Numbered from the stretch's first letter, positions 7,802 through 16,247 are shown. The stretch: DNA of 24,242 nucleotides from Methanomicrobiales archaeon (GCA_012511245.1 JAAZGM010000052.1:1-24242); one strand, 5' to 3'. Notes: generated from the letters alone by a model not told the origin. Numbers and translations: made by a program.

Positions 7802-8419
7802 TCAATCCTGTCCTGTAAATTCTCTGGTCGCCGCGAGTTCGCGCTTGATCGTCCGGAAGTCTTCATCCAGGGCCTCCCGGTATCCCGGGCTATAGAGTGC
7901 GGCGGCGGGGTGGAGGGTGGGGATGAGGCGGACCGGATGGCCGAAGAGGAGAGTGGAGTAGACCGTTCCCCGGATCTCTGTGATCTTATTGAACTCGACC
8001 GGGAGGAGGGAGAGGATATACCTGCTCGAGTGCCGGCCGAGCATCACGATCACCTTCGGCCTGATGATCCGGATCTGCTCCTCAAGATACGGGGTGCATG
8101 CCTGGATCTCCTCCTCGCGAGGGTCGCGGTTTTCGGGCGGCCGGTGCTTGACGATGTTTGCGATGAAGATATCGTCCCGTGAGAGATCGATCCCCGCAAG
8201 GAGGCTATCGAGGAGTTTCCCCGCCCGGCCAACGAACGGTTTCCCGATGAGATCCTCTTGCTTTCCCGGCGCCTCGCCGATGAGCATGAGATCGGCTCCG
8301 GGGTTCCCATCCCCGGGAACGGCATGACAGGCACCCTCCCAGAGCGGGCATCTCCTGCACTCGCCGATGACGGCGGCAAGGGTCTCTATCGCTACTTCGC
8401 TCTCCTCTGCCATGCCCAT
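7802..8419 (-). CDS. Uracil-DNA glycosylase, family 4 type (Fe-S)
   Basis: The protein of about 205 residues removes uracil from DNA at the start of base excision repair. Family features are GEAPGKQEDLIGKPFVGRAG (49-68), the N-terminal pair C21-x2-C24, the RPPENRDP segment (93-100), C108 followed by TPYL, and the uracil-site HPAAAL motif (H170). Family 4 enzymes normally carry a 4Fe-4S cluster on four cysteines; the third, expected in VKCRPP, is His here (KHRPP, H92). An extra Cys (C31) is nearby. ATG 8419 fits a leaderless message from an A/T box 27 bp upstream; ATG 8413 and 8455 are alternatives. It is upstream of, and probably cotranscribed with, the Nudix gene, and divergent from lysS. 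Confidence 0.87.
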   Translation of the reverse strand: MGMAEESEVAIETLAAVIGECRRCPLWEGACHAVPGDGNPGADLMLIGEAPGKQEDLIGKPFVGRAGKLLDSLLAGIDLSRDDIFIANIVKHRPPENRDPREEEIQACTPYLEEQIRIIRPKVIVMLGRHSSRYILSLLPVEFNKITEIRGTVYSTLLFGHPVRLIPTLHPAAALYSPGYREALDEDFRTIKRELAATREFTGQD

Positions 8420-8445
8420 ACTATTGAGGATAACTCGTATTACCC

Positions 8446-8451
8446 TTTTAT
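8446..8451 (-). promoter_or_regulatory. Possible TATA box for the uracil-DNA glycosylase
   Basis: The minus strand reads ATAAAA, centred about 29 bp from the ATG at 8419, with no Shine-Dalgarno sequence in between. This is a weak match, given mainly because the position fits a leaderless start. Confidence 0.3.
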
Positions 8452-8540
8452 GCATTGTGTTTTTACGCTAGAAGCGGCAGAAGAGAGTCCCGCTCCCGCC
8501 ATCCTACCTTCCTCAAAGATTAAGACCATCGGAGGGGATG

Positions 8541-8547
8541 TATATAT
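8541..8547 (+). promoter_or_regulatory. TATA box for lysS
   Basis: TATATAT within GATGTATATATGGG predicts a start near 8570. That gives lysS a leader of about 80 nt, long for this window, containing GGAG at about 8635. Confidence 0.5.
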
Positions 8548-8648
8548 GGGATTTACCAGTGAGATTGCGGCCGGTCTCCCCGGAAAAACGGCAAATCTGG
8601 ATTCAAGACACGCGATCTGGCTGCAGGATGAACGGAGCGATTTGTACA

Positions 8649-10163
8649 ATGAACGATATGGATCATACCTGTTTTGATACGGCAAAGATCGACAAGATAC
8701 AGGAACTGCGCGAACGCGGGGTGACGGTCTACCCCTACACCTTCGACCGCAGGGATACCGTTCTGGAGATCAAGGAGCGGTTCTCCACGATCGAGCACGA
8801 GAAGAGTGAGGAGGAAGTCAGCACCGCAGGCAGGATCTACATCATCCGCCAGCACGGCAAGACGATCTTTGCGGACATGGGGGACGCGACCGGCAGGTTG
8901 CAGATCTATCTCCGCAAGAACGACCTCGGCGAGGAGCAGTTCGACCTCTTCCGCCAGTACGTCGATGCCGGGGATATCGTCGGCGTCGTCGGCCACGTCT
9001 TCCGGACGAAGATGGGGGAGATCACCGTCTGGGTCGACCGGTTCGAGCTCCTCACGAAGTCGGTCTGCCCGCTCCCGGAGAAGTTCCACGGCCTCAAGAA
9101 CGTCGAGACCCGGTACCGGCAGCGCTACCTCGACCTGATCATGAACGAGGAGAGCCGCGAGACCTTCCGGACGCGGAGCAGGATCCTCGCGCTCCTGCGC
9201 CAGTTCCTCTTCGATCGGGACTATCTGGAGTTCGAGACCCCCACCCTGCAGCCGGTCTACGGCGGCGCGAACGCCCGGCCGTTCACCACCCACCACAACG
9301 CCCTCGACCAGAAACTCTACCTCCGGATCGCGCCGGAACTCTACCTCAAACGGCTCGTCGTCGGCGGGTTCGAGAAGGTCTTTGAGCTCGCAAAGAACTT
9401 CAGGAACGAAGATATCGATACCAACCACAACCCGGAGTTCTCGATGGTCGAGATCTACGAGGCCTACCGTGACTACAACGACATGATGGACCTCACCGAG
9501 GAGATCTTCGCATTCCTCGCGGAACGGGTGCTCGGGACGACCACCTGCTCGTTTGCCGGGCATGATATCGACTTCTCCCGCCCCTGGCGCCGCCTCACGA
9601 TGGAGGAGGCGGTGCAGGAGTATGCCGGGATCGACATCCGTACGATGAGCCTCGAAGAACTCCGCGATTTCGGCCTCGAGCACTCTGTGGAGGGCTGCGA
9701 GAGCGCTGCAACACAGGGGGAGTTCCTCGCGCTCTTCTTCGAGCACTTCGGCGAGAAAGAACTCATCCAGCCGACGTTCATCTACGACTTCCCGATCGAG
9801 AACTCGCCGCTTGCAAAGAAGCACCGCTCAAAAGAGGGGTTAACCGAGCGGTTCGAGCTCTTCATGGCCGGGATGGAGATGGCGAACGGGTTCTCGGAGT
9901 TGAACGATCCCCTGGACCAGAAGGCGCGGCTCGAACTGCAGGACGCAAAGCGCCGGAAGGGCGACCTCGAGGCGCAGATGATCGACTACGACTTCATCAA
10001 CGCGCTCGGCTACGGTATGCCCCCGACCGGCGGCGTCGGGATCGGGATCGACCGGCTGGTGATGCTTCTCACGGGGAACGACTCGATCAAAGAAGTCCTT
10101 CTCTTCCCGCAGATGAAGACCCTCGCCCGGGGAGAACCGGAGCAGGACAGCGGCGAGGAGTAA
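8649..10163 (+). CDS. lysS: Lysyl-tRNA synthetase, class II
   Basis: The 504-residue enzyme charges tRNA-Lys with lysine using ATP. The N-terminal OB-fold anticodon-binding domain covers about 55-145 (STAGRIYIIRQHGKTIFADMGDATGRLQIYL). The class II catalytic core has motif 1 (about 176-200, including FLFDRDYLEFETPTL), motif 2 FRNEDIDTNHNPEF (251-264) and motif 3 GVGIGIDRLVMLLTG (about 462-476). ATG 8649 is chosen because GGAG lies 11 nt upstream and homologues start close to IDKIQELRERG; the longer reading from 8538 would begin inside the TATA box. Many methanogens use the unrelated class I LysRS instead. The gene probably continues into ywbE, although a T5 run lies in the 19-bp gap. Confidence 0.95.
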   Translation: MNDMDHTCFDTAKIDKIQELRERGVTVYPYTFDRRDTVLEIKERFSTIEHEKSEEEVSTAGRIYIIRQHGKTIFADMGDATGRLQIYLRKNDLGEEQFDLFRQYVDAGDIVGVVGHVFRTKMGEITVWVDRFELLTKSVCPLPEKFHGLKNVETRYRQRYLDLIMNEESRETFRTRSRILALLRQFLFDRDYLEFETPTLQPVYGGANARPFTTHHNALDQKLYLRIAPELYLKRLVVGGFEKVFELAKNFRNEDIDTNHNPEFSMVEIYEAYRDYNDMMDLTEEIFAFLAERVLGTTTCSFAGHDIDFSRPWRRLTMEEAVQEYAGIDIRTMSLEELRDFGLEHSVEGCESAATQGEFLALFFEHFGEKELIQPTFIYDFPIENSPLAKKHRSKEGLTERFELFMAGMEMANGFSELNDPLDQKARLELQDAKRRKGDLEAQMIDYDFINALGYGMPPTGGVGIGIDRLVMLLTGNDSIKEVLLFPQMKTLARGEPEQDSGEE

Positions 10164-10182
10164 TCCGCCGCACCTTTTTCGT

Positions 10183-10377
10183 ATGAACGGACAGAACCGT
10201 GCCGCCATCCGTCCGGGGATGACGGTGGATATCGTGCTCAAACGCGACCAGAAGACCGGGAAGCGCACCCGGGGCGTTGTCGCGGAGATCCTGACGAACT
10301 CCTCCTTCCACCCCCACGGGATCAAGGTCCGGCTCCAGGACGGCCAGGTCGGCCGGGTCCAGGAGATCGTCGGGTAA
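10183..10377 (+). CDS. YwbE family small basic protein
   Basis: The 64-residue protein RPGMTVDIVLKRDQKTGKRTRGVV...HPHGIKVRLQDGQVGRVQEI matches the YwbE/DUF2196 family, a small KOW-like beta-barrel of unknown function found in bacteria and archaea. Its basic, strand-rich character suggests nucleic acid binding, which is inference only. The start follows CTTTTTCGT with no Shine-Dalgarno sequence. It lies 19 bp after lysS and ends 2 bp before the end of the convergent histidine kinase gene. Confidence 0.82.
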   Translation: MNGQNRAAIRPGMTVDIVLKRDQKTGKRTRGVVAEILTNSSFHPHGIKVRLQDGQVGRVQEIVG

Positions 10378-10379
10378 GG

Positions 10380-12260
10380 TCAGCCGGCCTTCTTGAGGGT
10401 GAACCGGATGGCCGCCCCGTGCTCCGGGAACCCTTCCACCCGGTCGTCCGCCCGGATCCACCCGCCATACCGCTCGATGAGCATCCGGCAGATGTAGAGC
10501 CCGAGCCCCTCCCCGGCCAGCGATTCACTTCCTTTCCTGAATCGATGGAAGGATTCGCCCTTCGTCGCATCCGGGATGCCCGGCCCGGTATCCTCGACCG
10601 AGACCAGCACATCCTCCCCGCGCTCCTCAACATGGATCGTGATCGCGACGTCCGGCCCGCCGAACTTTGCCGCGTTCCCGATGAGGTTTGAGAAAACCTC
10701 AGAGAGGAGGTCGTCGGCAAGCACATCGACCGGATCGCCCTCATACCTGACCCGGACTTCAGGCTGAGCTGCCGCCTCCTCTCGTATCACCCGCTCGAGA
10801 TCCATCGGTACGAGCACCGCATCGCCCTCCCGGACTCGCCGGAGGGGAGTGACACGCCCGACGATCGCCGAACTCTGCTTCAGGCTGGCAAGCATCTTCT
10901 CAGCCATCTCCCTCTGCTCACCCTCAAGCGTCCCGACCAGCAACTCTGTATACCCGATGGCGACGGTGTTTGCATTGTTGATGTCGTGAACCATGATGTC
11001 CAGGAAGAGGTTCGCCGTCCGACTGGACTCCTCGAGCTCGTCCGTCCGCTCTCTCACCAGATCCTCAAGCCGGGTGCTATACTGCCGCACCACCTCTTCC
11101 GACTCACGGAGGCGCTGGATGTTCCCCTCGAGGGAGGCTACCATGACACCGATGCTCTCCGAGAGATGGGCAAACTCGGTTCCCGCGGCCACCCGGATCC
11201 GGTGGTCGAGATCCCCTCCTGCGATCCGGTCGACATCATCGACGAGATCCCGCACCGGGCGGGTGATCCGCCGCGAGACCAGGACTGCGATGCAGTAGGC
11301 TCCAAAACCCACAAAGAGAACGATGATTGCATGGCTGAGACATGCCTCCGCAATCCGGGCGGCGAGGGGGGCGGTGGTGTAGGTCAGCTCGACGATCCGG
11401 CTCATATCTGAGGGGCTGGCGGGGTCGGCGAGGTCGACGAAGATGTACCGGGTGATGGTCCCCGCCGCCTCATCCACGATCGTCCTGCTTCCCCCCTCTT
11501 CTACGATATCGATAACAGCAGGGTTCACGGCCGCAGATACGACCGGGCCTTCCGATTCCGTCACGTTGATGATACGGCCATAGCGATCGTAGAACCTGAC
11601 CTCTTTGAGCGCGGGGCTCAGCTGCATCAGGTTCTCCTTCAGGGTCTGGTAGTCCGGAGCATAACGGTCTGCTTCGGTCGCGTTACAGATGAGACCGAGC
11701 TCGAAGAGATAGCGATGGTCGGGAGAGGGCATGTAGGCGTACTTCCGGAGCACTCCTCCTGCCGACTCTGTCATGATGCGATCCGCCACGAACGCATCGC
11801 CAAGCCGGATCTCCGTGATCCGGTCGAGATAATAGGGGATTTCCCGGAAGTCGAGGCCAAGATCAGGAGGATATGTAGTATACTCGATGATGCCCGACTC
11901 GTTGATGATATAGAGCTCCATCCCCTCTCCGAGTTCTTCCCTGACCCGGGAGAGGTCCATAGCGCCCGCATCCTGCCCCGTACGTTCATATTCGGCAAGA
12001 ACCGGACTAAATTTTTCTTCCATCCACGGATCCAGCGTCTGATCGAAGAGTTTCAGCCCCGCGTCCACAAGATGCACCGACTCAACGACGCTCACCTCTG
12101 TCTGGTCACGGAGAAGCTTATCACCGGCGGTCAGGGCATCTTTGACCTGCCAGCAATCCGTGACCAGGATCAGCCCGGCGACGGGGAGCATGATCAGGAG
12201 CAGGATGAGCAGCAGATGTGCACCAAAACGGCGATACCACCTGCCGCCGTCATCCGTCAT
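10380..12260 (-). CDS. Membrane sensor histidine kinase (second of tandem pair)
   Basis: The 626-residue kinase has a membrane helix at about 14-34, a large extracytoplasmic sensor domain (about 35-305), a second helix (308-328), HAMP (329-381), a coiled coil (381-415) and a kinase core. The phospho-acceptor is H425 in LDIMVHDINNAN. The N-box is EVFSNLIGNAAKFG (N525, N529), G1 is DTGPGIPD (557-564) and G2 is GEGLGLYICRMLIERYGG (583-600). The sensor pattern (YIINESGIIEYTTYPP, LRKYAYMPSPDHRYLFELGL) is shared with the kinase upstream, so the pair arose by duplication. Its ATG overlaps the stop of that gene (ATGA). No response regulator is in the window. The ligand is unknown; a double-Cache-like fold is possible. 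Confidence 0.88.
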   Translation of the reverse strand: MTDDGGRWYRRFGAHLLLILLLIMLPVAGLILVTDCWQVKDALTAGDKLLRDQTEVSVVESVHLVDAGLKLFDQTLDPWMEEKFSPVLAEYERTGQDAGAMDLSRVREELGEGMELYIINESGIIEYTTYPPDLGLDFREIPYYLDRITEIRLGDAFVADRIMTESAGGVLRKYAYMPSPDHRYLFELGLICNATEADRYAPDYQTLKENLMQLSPALKEVRFYDRYGRIINVTESEGPVVSAAVNPAVIDIVEEGGSRTIVDEAAGTITRYIFVDLADPASPSDMSRIVELTYTTAPLAARIAEACLSHAIIVLFVGFGAYCIAVLVSRRITRPVRDLVDDVDRIAGGDLDHRIRVAAGTEFAHLSESIGVMVASLEGNIQRLRESEEVVRQYSTRLEDLVRERTDELEESSRTANLFLDIMVHDINNANTVAIGYTELLVGTLEGEQREMAEKMLASLKQSSAIVGRVTPLRRVREGDAVLVPMDLERVIREEAAAQPEVRVRYEGDPVDVLADDLLSEVFSNLIGNAAKFGGPDVAITIHVEERGEDVLVSVEDTGPGIPDATKGESFHRFRKGSESLAGEGLGLYICRMLIERYGGWIRADDRVEGFPEHGAAIRFTLKKAG

Positions 12261-14146
12261 GGCTCCCCTCCTTCCGCTTTTTTGAGGGTGAACCGGATGG
12301 CCGTGCCGGATTCGGGATGCCCCGGCACCCGATCATCGACCCGGATCCGCCCGCCATACCTCTCGATGAGCATCCGGCAGATATAGAGGCCAAGACCGGT
12401 CCCTGCAACCCCGCTCTCTCCCCGGCTCAACCGGTTGAAGAGACGGGGTTTTACCCTGTCGGGGACACCCGGGCCCGTATCCTCGACAGAGACGGTGACC
12501 TCAGCACCGTTATCCTCGACCATGACGGCGATATCGACATCAGGCCCGCCATGTTTCATGGCGTTCCCGAGCAGGTTCGAGAAGACTTCCGCGAGAAGAT
12601 CGTCGGCGATGACAGAGACTGTGGTTCCGGTATAGGTTATCCTGGAGGTGGGGAGGTGCTCAATCTCACTCCTGATGACCGGGTCAAGGGTGATCGCCCT
12701 GAACGCCCCGGACTGTCCCTGGATGCGCTGGATGGTGTTGACGTTGCGGACGATATCGATGCTCTTCATGAGCCCTGCCTTTGCCTTCCAGAGGAGATCC
12801 TCTTCAGGCTCTCCCTTAAGATCGGTAAGGAGGAGATCCGAGTAGAGGTTTGCAACGTTGTTTGCGCTGTTGATGTCATGACCCATGATGTCGAGCAGGA
12901 GAGAGGTCATCCGATTGGACTCTTCAAGGGCAGCCGTCCGTTCCCTGACCTCCGCCTCGAGAGTGCGGTTGCGCCGGGCGATCTCATCCTCCGAATCCTG
13001 GAGCCTCTGCAGGGTCTCTTTTAAGGATGCGACCATGGTCGATACGCTCATCCCAAGGCGCACGAACTCCTCGCTCCCGCCCACCCGTATGGGGCGGTCG
13101 AGATCGCCACGGGCAACGGCATCCACGTCTTCAACGAGGGTGCGCACCGGTTGCGTAAGGAAGTGCATGGCAACGGCAGAGAGAAGGGCAATGAGCGCGA
13201 ACCCGGCGAGCAGGATCCCGACATGCCGGGCAAACATATCCCCGATCATCTCTTCCGCCACCCTCGCGGTGTAGGTCAGTTCGACGACCATGCTCATGTC
13301 CGATGCATACTCGCTGTCCGCCCCGTCGATGAAGAGATACCGGATCAGCCCGCCCGTGGCAGCATCCTCCACCTCAAGCGTGGTCCTCTCCCGGTATGCC
13401 TGCCGGGCTGCGGCCATCCTGCGATCGTCATCAGGGTGCGCCGCGCCCACGATCCGTCCTCCAAGGCAGTCGAAGATCCTGACCTCGTTGACATACGGGT
13501 TCCCGTCAACCACCTCCCTGACCGCATCGATGTAACTCAACGCCGTGAGCGGCTCTCCAAACTCTGATTCCGCGAGACCGAGCTCGAAGAGGTATCGACG
13601 GTCGGGAGAAGGCTGGTACGCGTATTTCCGGAGCATCCCGGTGGCGAACTCAGGAACGATCCTGTCGGCAGAAAAGCCGCTATTAAGCCGGATATCCGTG
13701 ATATAGTTGTAAAATTCGGGGATGTCCTGAAAGTCGTATCCAAACTCTGGCGGGTAGGTGGTGTACTCGATGACGCCCAATTCATTGATGATGTAGAGGT
13801 CCATCCGGCCCCCGAGCTGCTCTTTGACCCGGGAGAGGTCCATCGCACCCGGGTCTCTTCCCGCTCGTTCGTACTCAGCGACAAACGGGCCAAACCCCTC
13901 CTCCATCTCACGGTCAAGGCTGGCATCGAAGAGTTCCAGCCCGGTATCAACCAGGTTCACCGCGAGGACGATCCCGTACTCGGTCTGGCCCTGGAGTTCC
14001 TCGATATCATCTTCTAACTCCTGCTGGGCGGCGGTGTATCCTGAATATGATGTCAGGTAGATGACAGGGGCTACCACGAGCAGGACGACGAGCAGGAGAT
14101 AGATCATGAGCGGGAACGACGACCGGATGAAACTCTTTGCTGCCAT
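12257..14146 (-). CDS. Membrane sensor histidine kinase (first of tandem pair)
   Basis: The 629-residue paralogue of the next gene has the same order: helix (about 12-32), extracytoplasmic sensor (33-305), second helix (about 308-329), HAMP (331-382), coiled coil (380-412) and kinase. H423 in LDIMGHDINSANN is the phospho-acceptor, N524/N528 form the N-box, DTGPG lies at 556-560 and GTGLGLYIC at 582-590. The shared C-terminal stretch through FTLKKA is nearly the same in both copies, whereas the sensor domains have diverged, suggesting different or graded signals. ATG 14146 is preferred because GGGGTG lies 9 nt upstream; GTG at 14158 would add four residues. It has its own promoter behind the thermosome terminator. 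Confidence 0.88.
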   Translation of the reverse strand: MAAKSFIRSSFPLMIYLLLVVLLVVAPVIYLTSYSGYTAAQQELEDDIEELQGQTEYGIVLAVNLVDTGLELFDASLDREMEEGFGPFVAEYERAGRDPGAMDLSRVKEQLGGRMDLYIINELGVIEYTTYPPEFGYDFQDIPEFYNYITDIRLNSGFSADRIVPEFATGMLRKYAYQPSPDRRYLFELGLAESEFGEPLTALSYIDAVREVVDGNPYVNEVRIFDCLGGRIVGAAHPDDDRRMAAARQAYRERTTLEVEDAATGGLIRYLFIDGADSEYASDMSMVVELTYTARVAEEMIGDMFARHVGILLAGFALIALLSAVAMHFLTQPVRTLVEDVDAVARGDLDRPIRVGGSEEFVRLGMSVSTMVASLKETLQRLQDSEDEIARRNRTLEAEVRERTAALEESNRMTSLLLDIMGHDINSANNVANLYSDLLLTDLKGEPEEDLLWKAKAGLMKSIDIVRNVNTIQRIQGQSGAFRAITLDPVIRSEIEHLPTSRITYTGTTVSVIADDLLAEVFSNLLGNAMKHGGPDVDIAVMVEDNGAEVTVSVEDTGPGVPDRVKPRLFNRLSRGESGVAGTGLGLYICRMLIERYGGRIRVDDRVPGHPESGTAIRFTLKKAEGGEP

Positions 14147-14208
14147 GTACGTAGACACCCCGCCCCTCTCGTGACATCCCCGGAAATAAGATTAATTCTT
14201 CGAGGAGA

Positions 14209-14216
14209 GATATATG
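14209..14216 (-). promoter_or_regulatory. TATA box for the histidine kinase pair
   Basis: The minus strand reads CATATATC, predicting a start near 14186 and a leader of about 40 nt that contains the GGGGTG ribosome-binding site. Confidence 0.45.
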
Positions 14217-14222
14217 CCTACC

Positions 14223-14243
14223 GAAATAATGTGACTGAATTTC
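14223..14243. repeat. GAAAT-N11-ATTTC inverted repeat upstream of kinase TATA box
   Basis: The arms GAAAT (14223-14227) and ATTTC (14239-14243) flank an 11-bp spacer, 7 bp upstream of the kinase TATA box. A compact perfect palindrome, GAAATAATTTC, lies further out at 14283-14293, and GAAATAAG occurs at 14183. The same GAAATAAT word forms the core of the palindrome before the ABC importer. Confidence 0.35.
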
Positions 14244-14434
14244 AAATATAATAAATGATTTTGACATAAATCAGGGCTTTTAGAAATAATTTCGCCATAC
14301 ATCACTGTCATTCCAGCAGCAACGGCATCGAGCACCACATCCACACAGGAGAGAGCGGGGGCGGCGGCCGGGTCTCCTTGAGGTATCTCCTGGATTGCGT
14401 TAACGAAGCCTTGAAGACGCGCTCCGAAAAGTGC

Positions 14435-14452
14435 TCACGTACTGGTACGTGA
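14435..14452. repeat. 18-bp perfect inverted repeat downstream of the thermosome gene
   Basis: TCACGTACTGGTACGTGA has 8-bp arms and a 2-bp centre. It lies beyond the thermosome terminator and about 220 bp upstream of the kinase TATA box. It could be an operator or a fortuitous palindrome; no partner copy was noticed elsewhere in the window. Confidence 0.35.
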
Positions 14453-14465
14453 AGAGCATCTATGG

Positions 14466-14500
14466 AAAAAAGAGGTTGCGAGGCCGGAACCGCGGCCTCT
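14466..14500 (-). terminator. Hairpin plus T6 terminator of the thermosome gene
   Basis: On the minus strand GAGGCC (complement of 14494-14499) pairs with GGCCTC (14480-14485) across an 8-nt loop. The run TTTTTT (14466-14471) follows 8 nt later. It lies 26 bp after the thermosome stop codon and has the form of an intrinsic terminator. Confidence 0.6.
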
Positions 14501-14525
14501 GATATCGTTGAGCGATACGGTGATC

Positions 14526-16190
14526 TTACATCGGGGGCATGCCCATGCCGCCCATGCCGCCCATGCCACCGCCGCCCATGGCTGCCATCTCCTCAGGAGA
14601 GGGGCCGGCAGACTTGGACGAGGCGATGACGTCGTCGATCCGGAGGATCATGACGGCGGCTTCAGCGGCGCTGGAGACCGCCTGGGTCTTCACCCGCAGG
14701 GGTTCGACGACACCGGCCTCGAGCATGTTCCCGGAGACGGCGTTGAAGACATCAAGCCCCATGTACTTCCCGTTCGCACCACCCTTCTCGTGGGCTGCAC
14801 GCAGCGCAACGAGCATGTCGATCGGGTCAAGGCCCGCGTTCTCGGCAAGCGTCCTCGGGATGATCTCAAGAGCGTTTGCAAACGCCTCGATGGCGAGCTG
14901 GGCACGGCCGCCGACGGTTGCGGCGTATTCACGGAGCCGGAGCGAGAGCTCGATCTCGGGCGCACCGCCGCCGGCGACGAACTTCTTGTCCTCGACAGCG
15001 ACGCTGACGACCCGGAGGGCGTCCTCGATAGCGCGGTCGAGTTCGGCGACGACGTGCTCGGTGCCGCCGCGGATGATGATCGAGACCGCCTTCGGGTTCT
15101 CGCACTCGGTGACGAAGGTCATCTCTTCACCGGAGACCTTCTTCTCCTCGACACTGCCGGCCTTGCCGAGCTCCTCGGGGGCGATGGCGTCGATCGAGCT
15201 GACGATCGCTGCGCCGGTGGCGCGGGCGAGCTTCTCCATGTCGCTCTTCTTGACACGGCGGACGGCGAAGATGCCGGCCTTTGCGAGGTAGTGCTGGGCG
15301 ATGTCGTCGATACCCTTCTGGCAGAAGAGGACGTTTGCCTTGCTCGCAACGACCTTGTCGACGCTGCCCTTGATCATCCGCTCCTCTTCATCGAGGAACA
15401 TCTGGAGCTGGTCGGGGCTCGTTATGCTGATCTCCGCGTCGACCTCGGTCTTCTTGAACTCGACGGCGGCGTTCAGGAGCAGGATCTTCGCGTCCTTGAC
15501 GGCGCGGGGCATCGCAGGGTGGACGCGCTCCTTGTCGATGATCATGCCCTCGACGATCTCGGACTCCTCGATGGATCCGCCGACCTTCTTCTCGACCTTC
15601 ACGAACTCGGTATCGACGGTGCCATCGGCATCGGCGACCATCGTGATCGCCCTGACGACGAGCTCGGTGAGCTTCTCCTTTGCAGCCTCGGCGCCCTTGC
15701 CGGTCATGGCGGTGTCGGCAATCTTCCGGAGCATCACCAGATCATCGGGTTTGACGGCGACAGCGATATCGTCGAGGATACCCTGGGCCTTCTCAGCGGC
15801 CATCCGGTAGCCGTGAGCGATGACGGTCGGGTGCACATCCTGGTCGAGGAGATCCTCGGCACGCTTCAGGAGCTCGCCGGTGATCACCACGGCGGTTGTG
15901 GTGCCGTCACCGACTTCATCGTCCTGGGTCTTGGCGATCTCGACCATCATCTTCGCAGCGGGGTGCTCGATATCCATCTCCTTTAAGATCGTCACACCGT
16001 CGTTCGTGATGACGACGTCGCCGATGGTATCGACGAGCATCTTGTCCATGCCTTTGGGGCCGAGCGTCGTCCTTACGGCGCTTGCCACGGCCTTTGCGGC
16101 TGCGATGTTGCCTGACTGTGCGTCACGACCACGGGTACGCTGGCTACCCTCTTTCAGAATCAGAATTGGTTGTCCTCCAAGACTTGACAT
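14526..16190 (-). CDS. Thermosome subunit (group II chaperonin)
   Basis: The 554-residue subunit of the cytosolic double-ring archaeal chaperonin folds proteins using ATP. Conserved ATPase elements are TTLGPKGMDKML (41-52), TNDGVTILKEM (62-72) and VGDGTTT (93-99); the equatorial domain returns with VAGGGAPEIELS. The C-terminus is the usual Gly/Met-rich tail (GGGGMGGMGGMGMPPM) that projects into the cavity. ATG 16190 is chosen because GGTGAT lies 4 nt upstream; the in-frame GTG at 16199 is part of that ribosome-binding site. A strong TATA box sits 45-52 bp upstream and a hairpin terminator follows, so it is probably monocistronic and strongly expressed. Only one subunit gene is in the window. 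Confidence 0.97.
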   Translation of the reverse strand: MSSLGGQPILILKEGSQRTRGRDAQSGNIAAAKAVASAVRTTLGPKGMDKMLVDTIGDVVITNDGVTILKEMDIEHPAAKMMVEIAKTQDDEVGDGTTTAVVITGELLKRAEDLLDQDVHPTVIAHGYRMAAEKAQGILDDIAVAVKPDDLVMLRKIADTAMTGKGAEAAKEKLTELVVRAITMVADADGTVDTEFVKVEKKVGGSIEESEIVEGMIIDKERVHPAMPRAVKDAKILLLNAAVEFKKTEVDAEISITSPDQLQMFLDEEERMIKGSVDKVVASKANVLFCQKGIDDIAQHYLAKAGIFAVRRVKKSDMEKLARATGAAIVSSIDAIAPEELGKAGSVEEKKVSGEEMTFVTECENPKAVSIIIRGGTEHVVAELDRAIEDALRVVSVAVEDKKFVAGGGAPEIELSLRLREYAATVGGRAQLAIEAFANALEIIPRTLAENAGLDPIDMLVALRAAHEKGGANGKYMGLDVFNAVSGNMLEAGVVEPLRVKTQAVSSAAEAAVMILRIDDVIASSKSAGPSPEEMAAMGGGGMGGMGGMGMPPM

Positions 16191-16234
16191 AGGTATCACC
16201 GTTGTTAAGCGATAGAAATGTAGGTTTGTGGTTC

Positions 16235-16242
16235 TATATAAA
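16235..16242 (-). promoter_or_regulatory. Strong TATA box of the thermosome gene
   Basis: The minus strand reads TTTATATA, a perfect archaeal box A. It predicts a start near 16212 and a leader of about 22 nt. The box is only 5 bp from the stop codon of the preceding regulator gene. Confidence 0.75.
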
Positions 16243-16247
16243 GATAT

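Larger units (their letters stand above)
14159..14525. other. Intergenic region between thermosome end and kinase pair
   Basis: No protein gene is supported. The part nearest the kinases (14180-14310) is AT-rich and carries the kinase promoter and repeated GAAATAA motifs. The middle (14310-14430) is GC-richer and featureless apart from short non-convincing reading frames. The part nearest the thermosome holds a perfect palindrome (14435-14452) and the thermosome terminator (14466-14500). Confidence 0.6.

Noticed and set aside
8548..8648. A lysine-sensing riboswitch or T-box in the lysS leader
   Set aside because: The leader is only about 80 nt, has no T-box sequence or lysine-riboswitch core, and T-boxes are bacterial.
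8553..9824. A 423-codon minus-strand frame opposite lysS
   Set aside because: No motif, very acidic and repetitive composition, and full overlap with lysS.
14345..14525. Short plus-strand frames that together could suggest a decayed transposase fragment
   Set aside because: The resemblance depends on an assumed frameshift, part of the reading comes from a palindrome and a terminator, and there are no terminal repeats or target duplication.
14508..15986. A 492-codon plus-strand frame opposite the thermosome
   Set aside because: Low-complexity Asp/Leu/Gly composition and complete overlap with a highly conserved gene mark it as an antisense shadow.
16191..16199. GTG at 16199 as the thermosome start
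   Set aside because: The GTG is part of GGTGAT, an ideal ribosome-binding site for the ATG at 16190.
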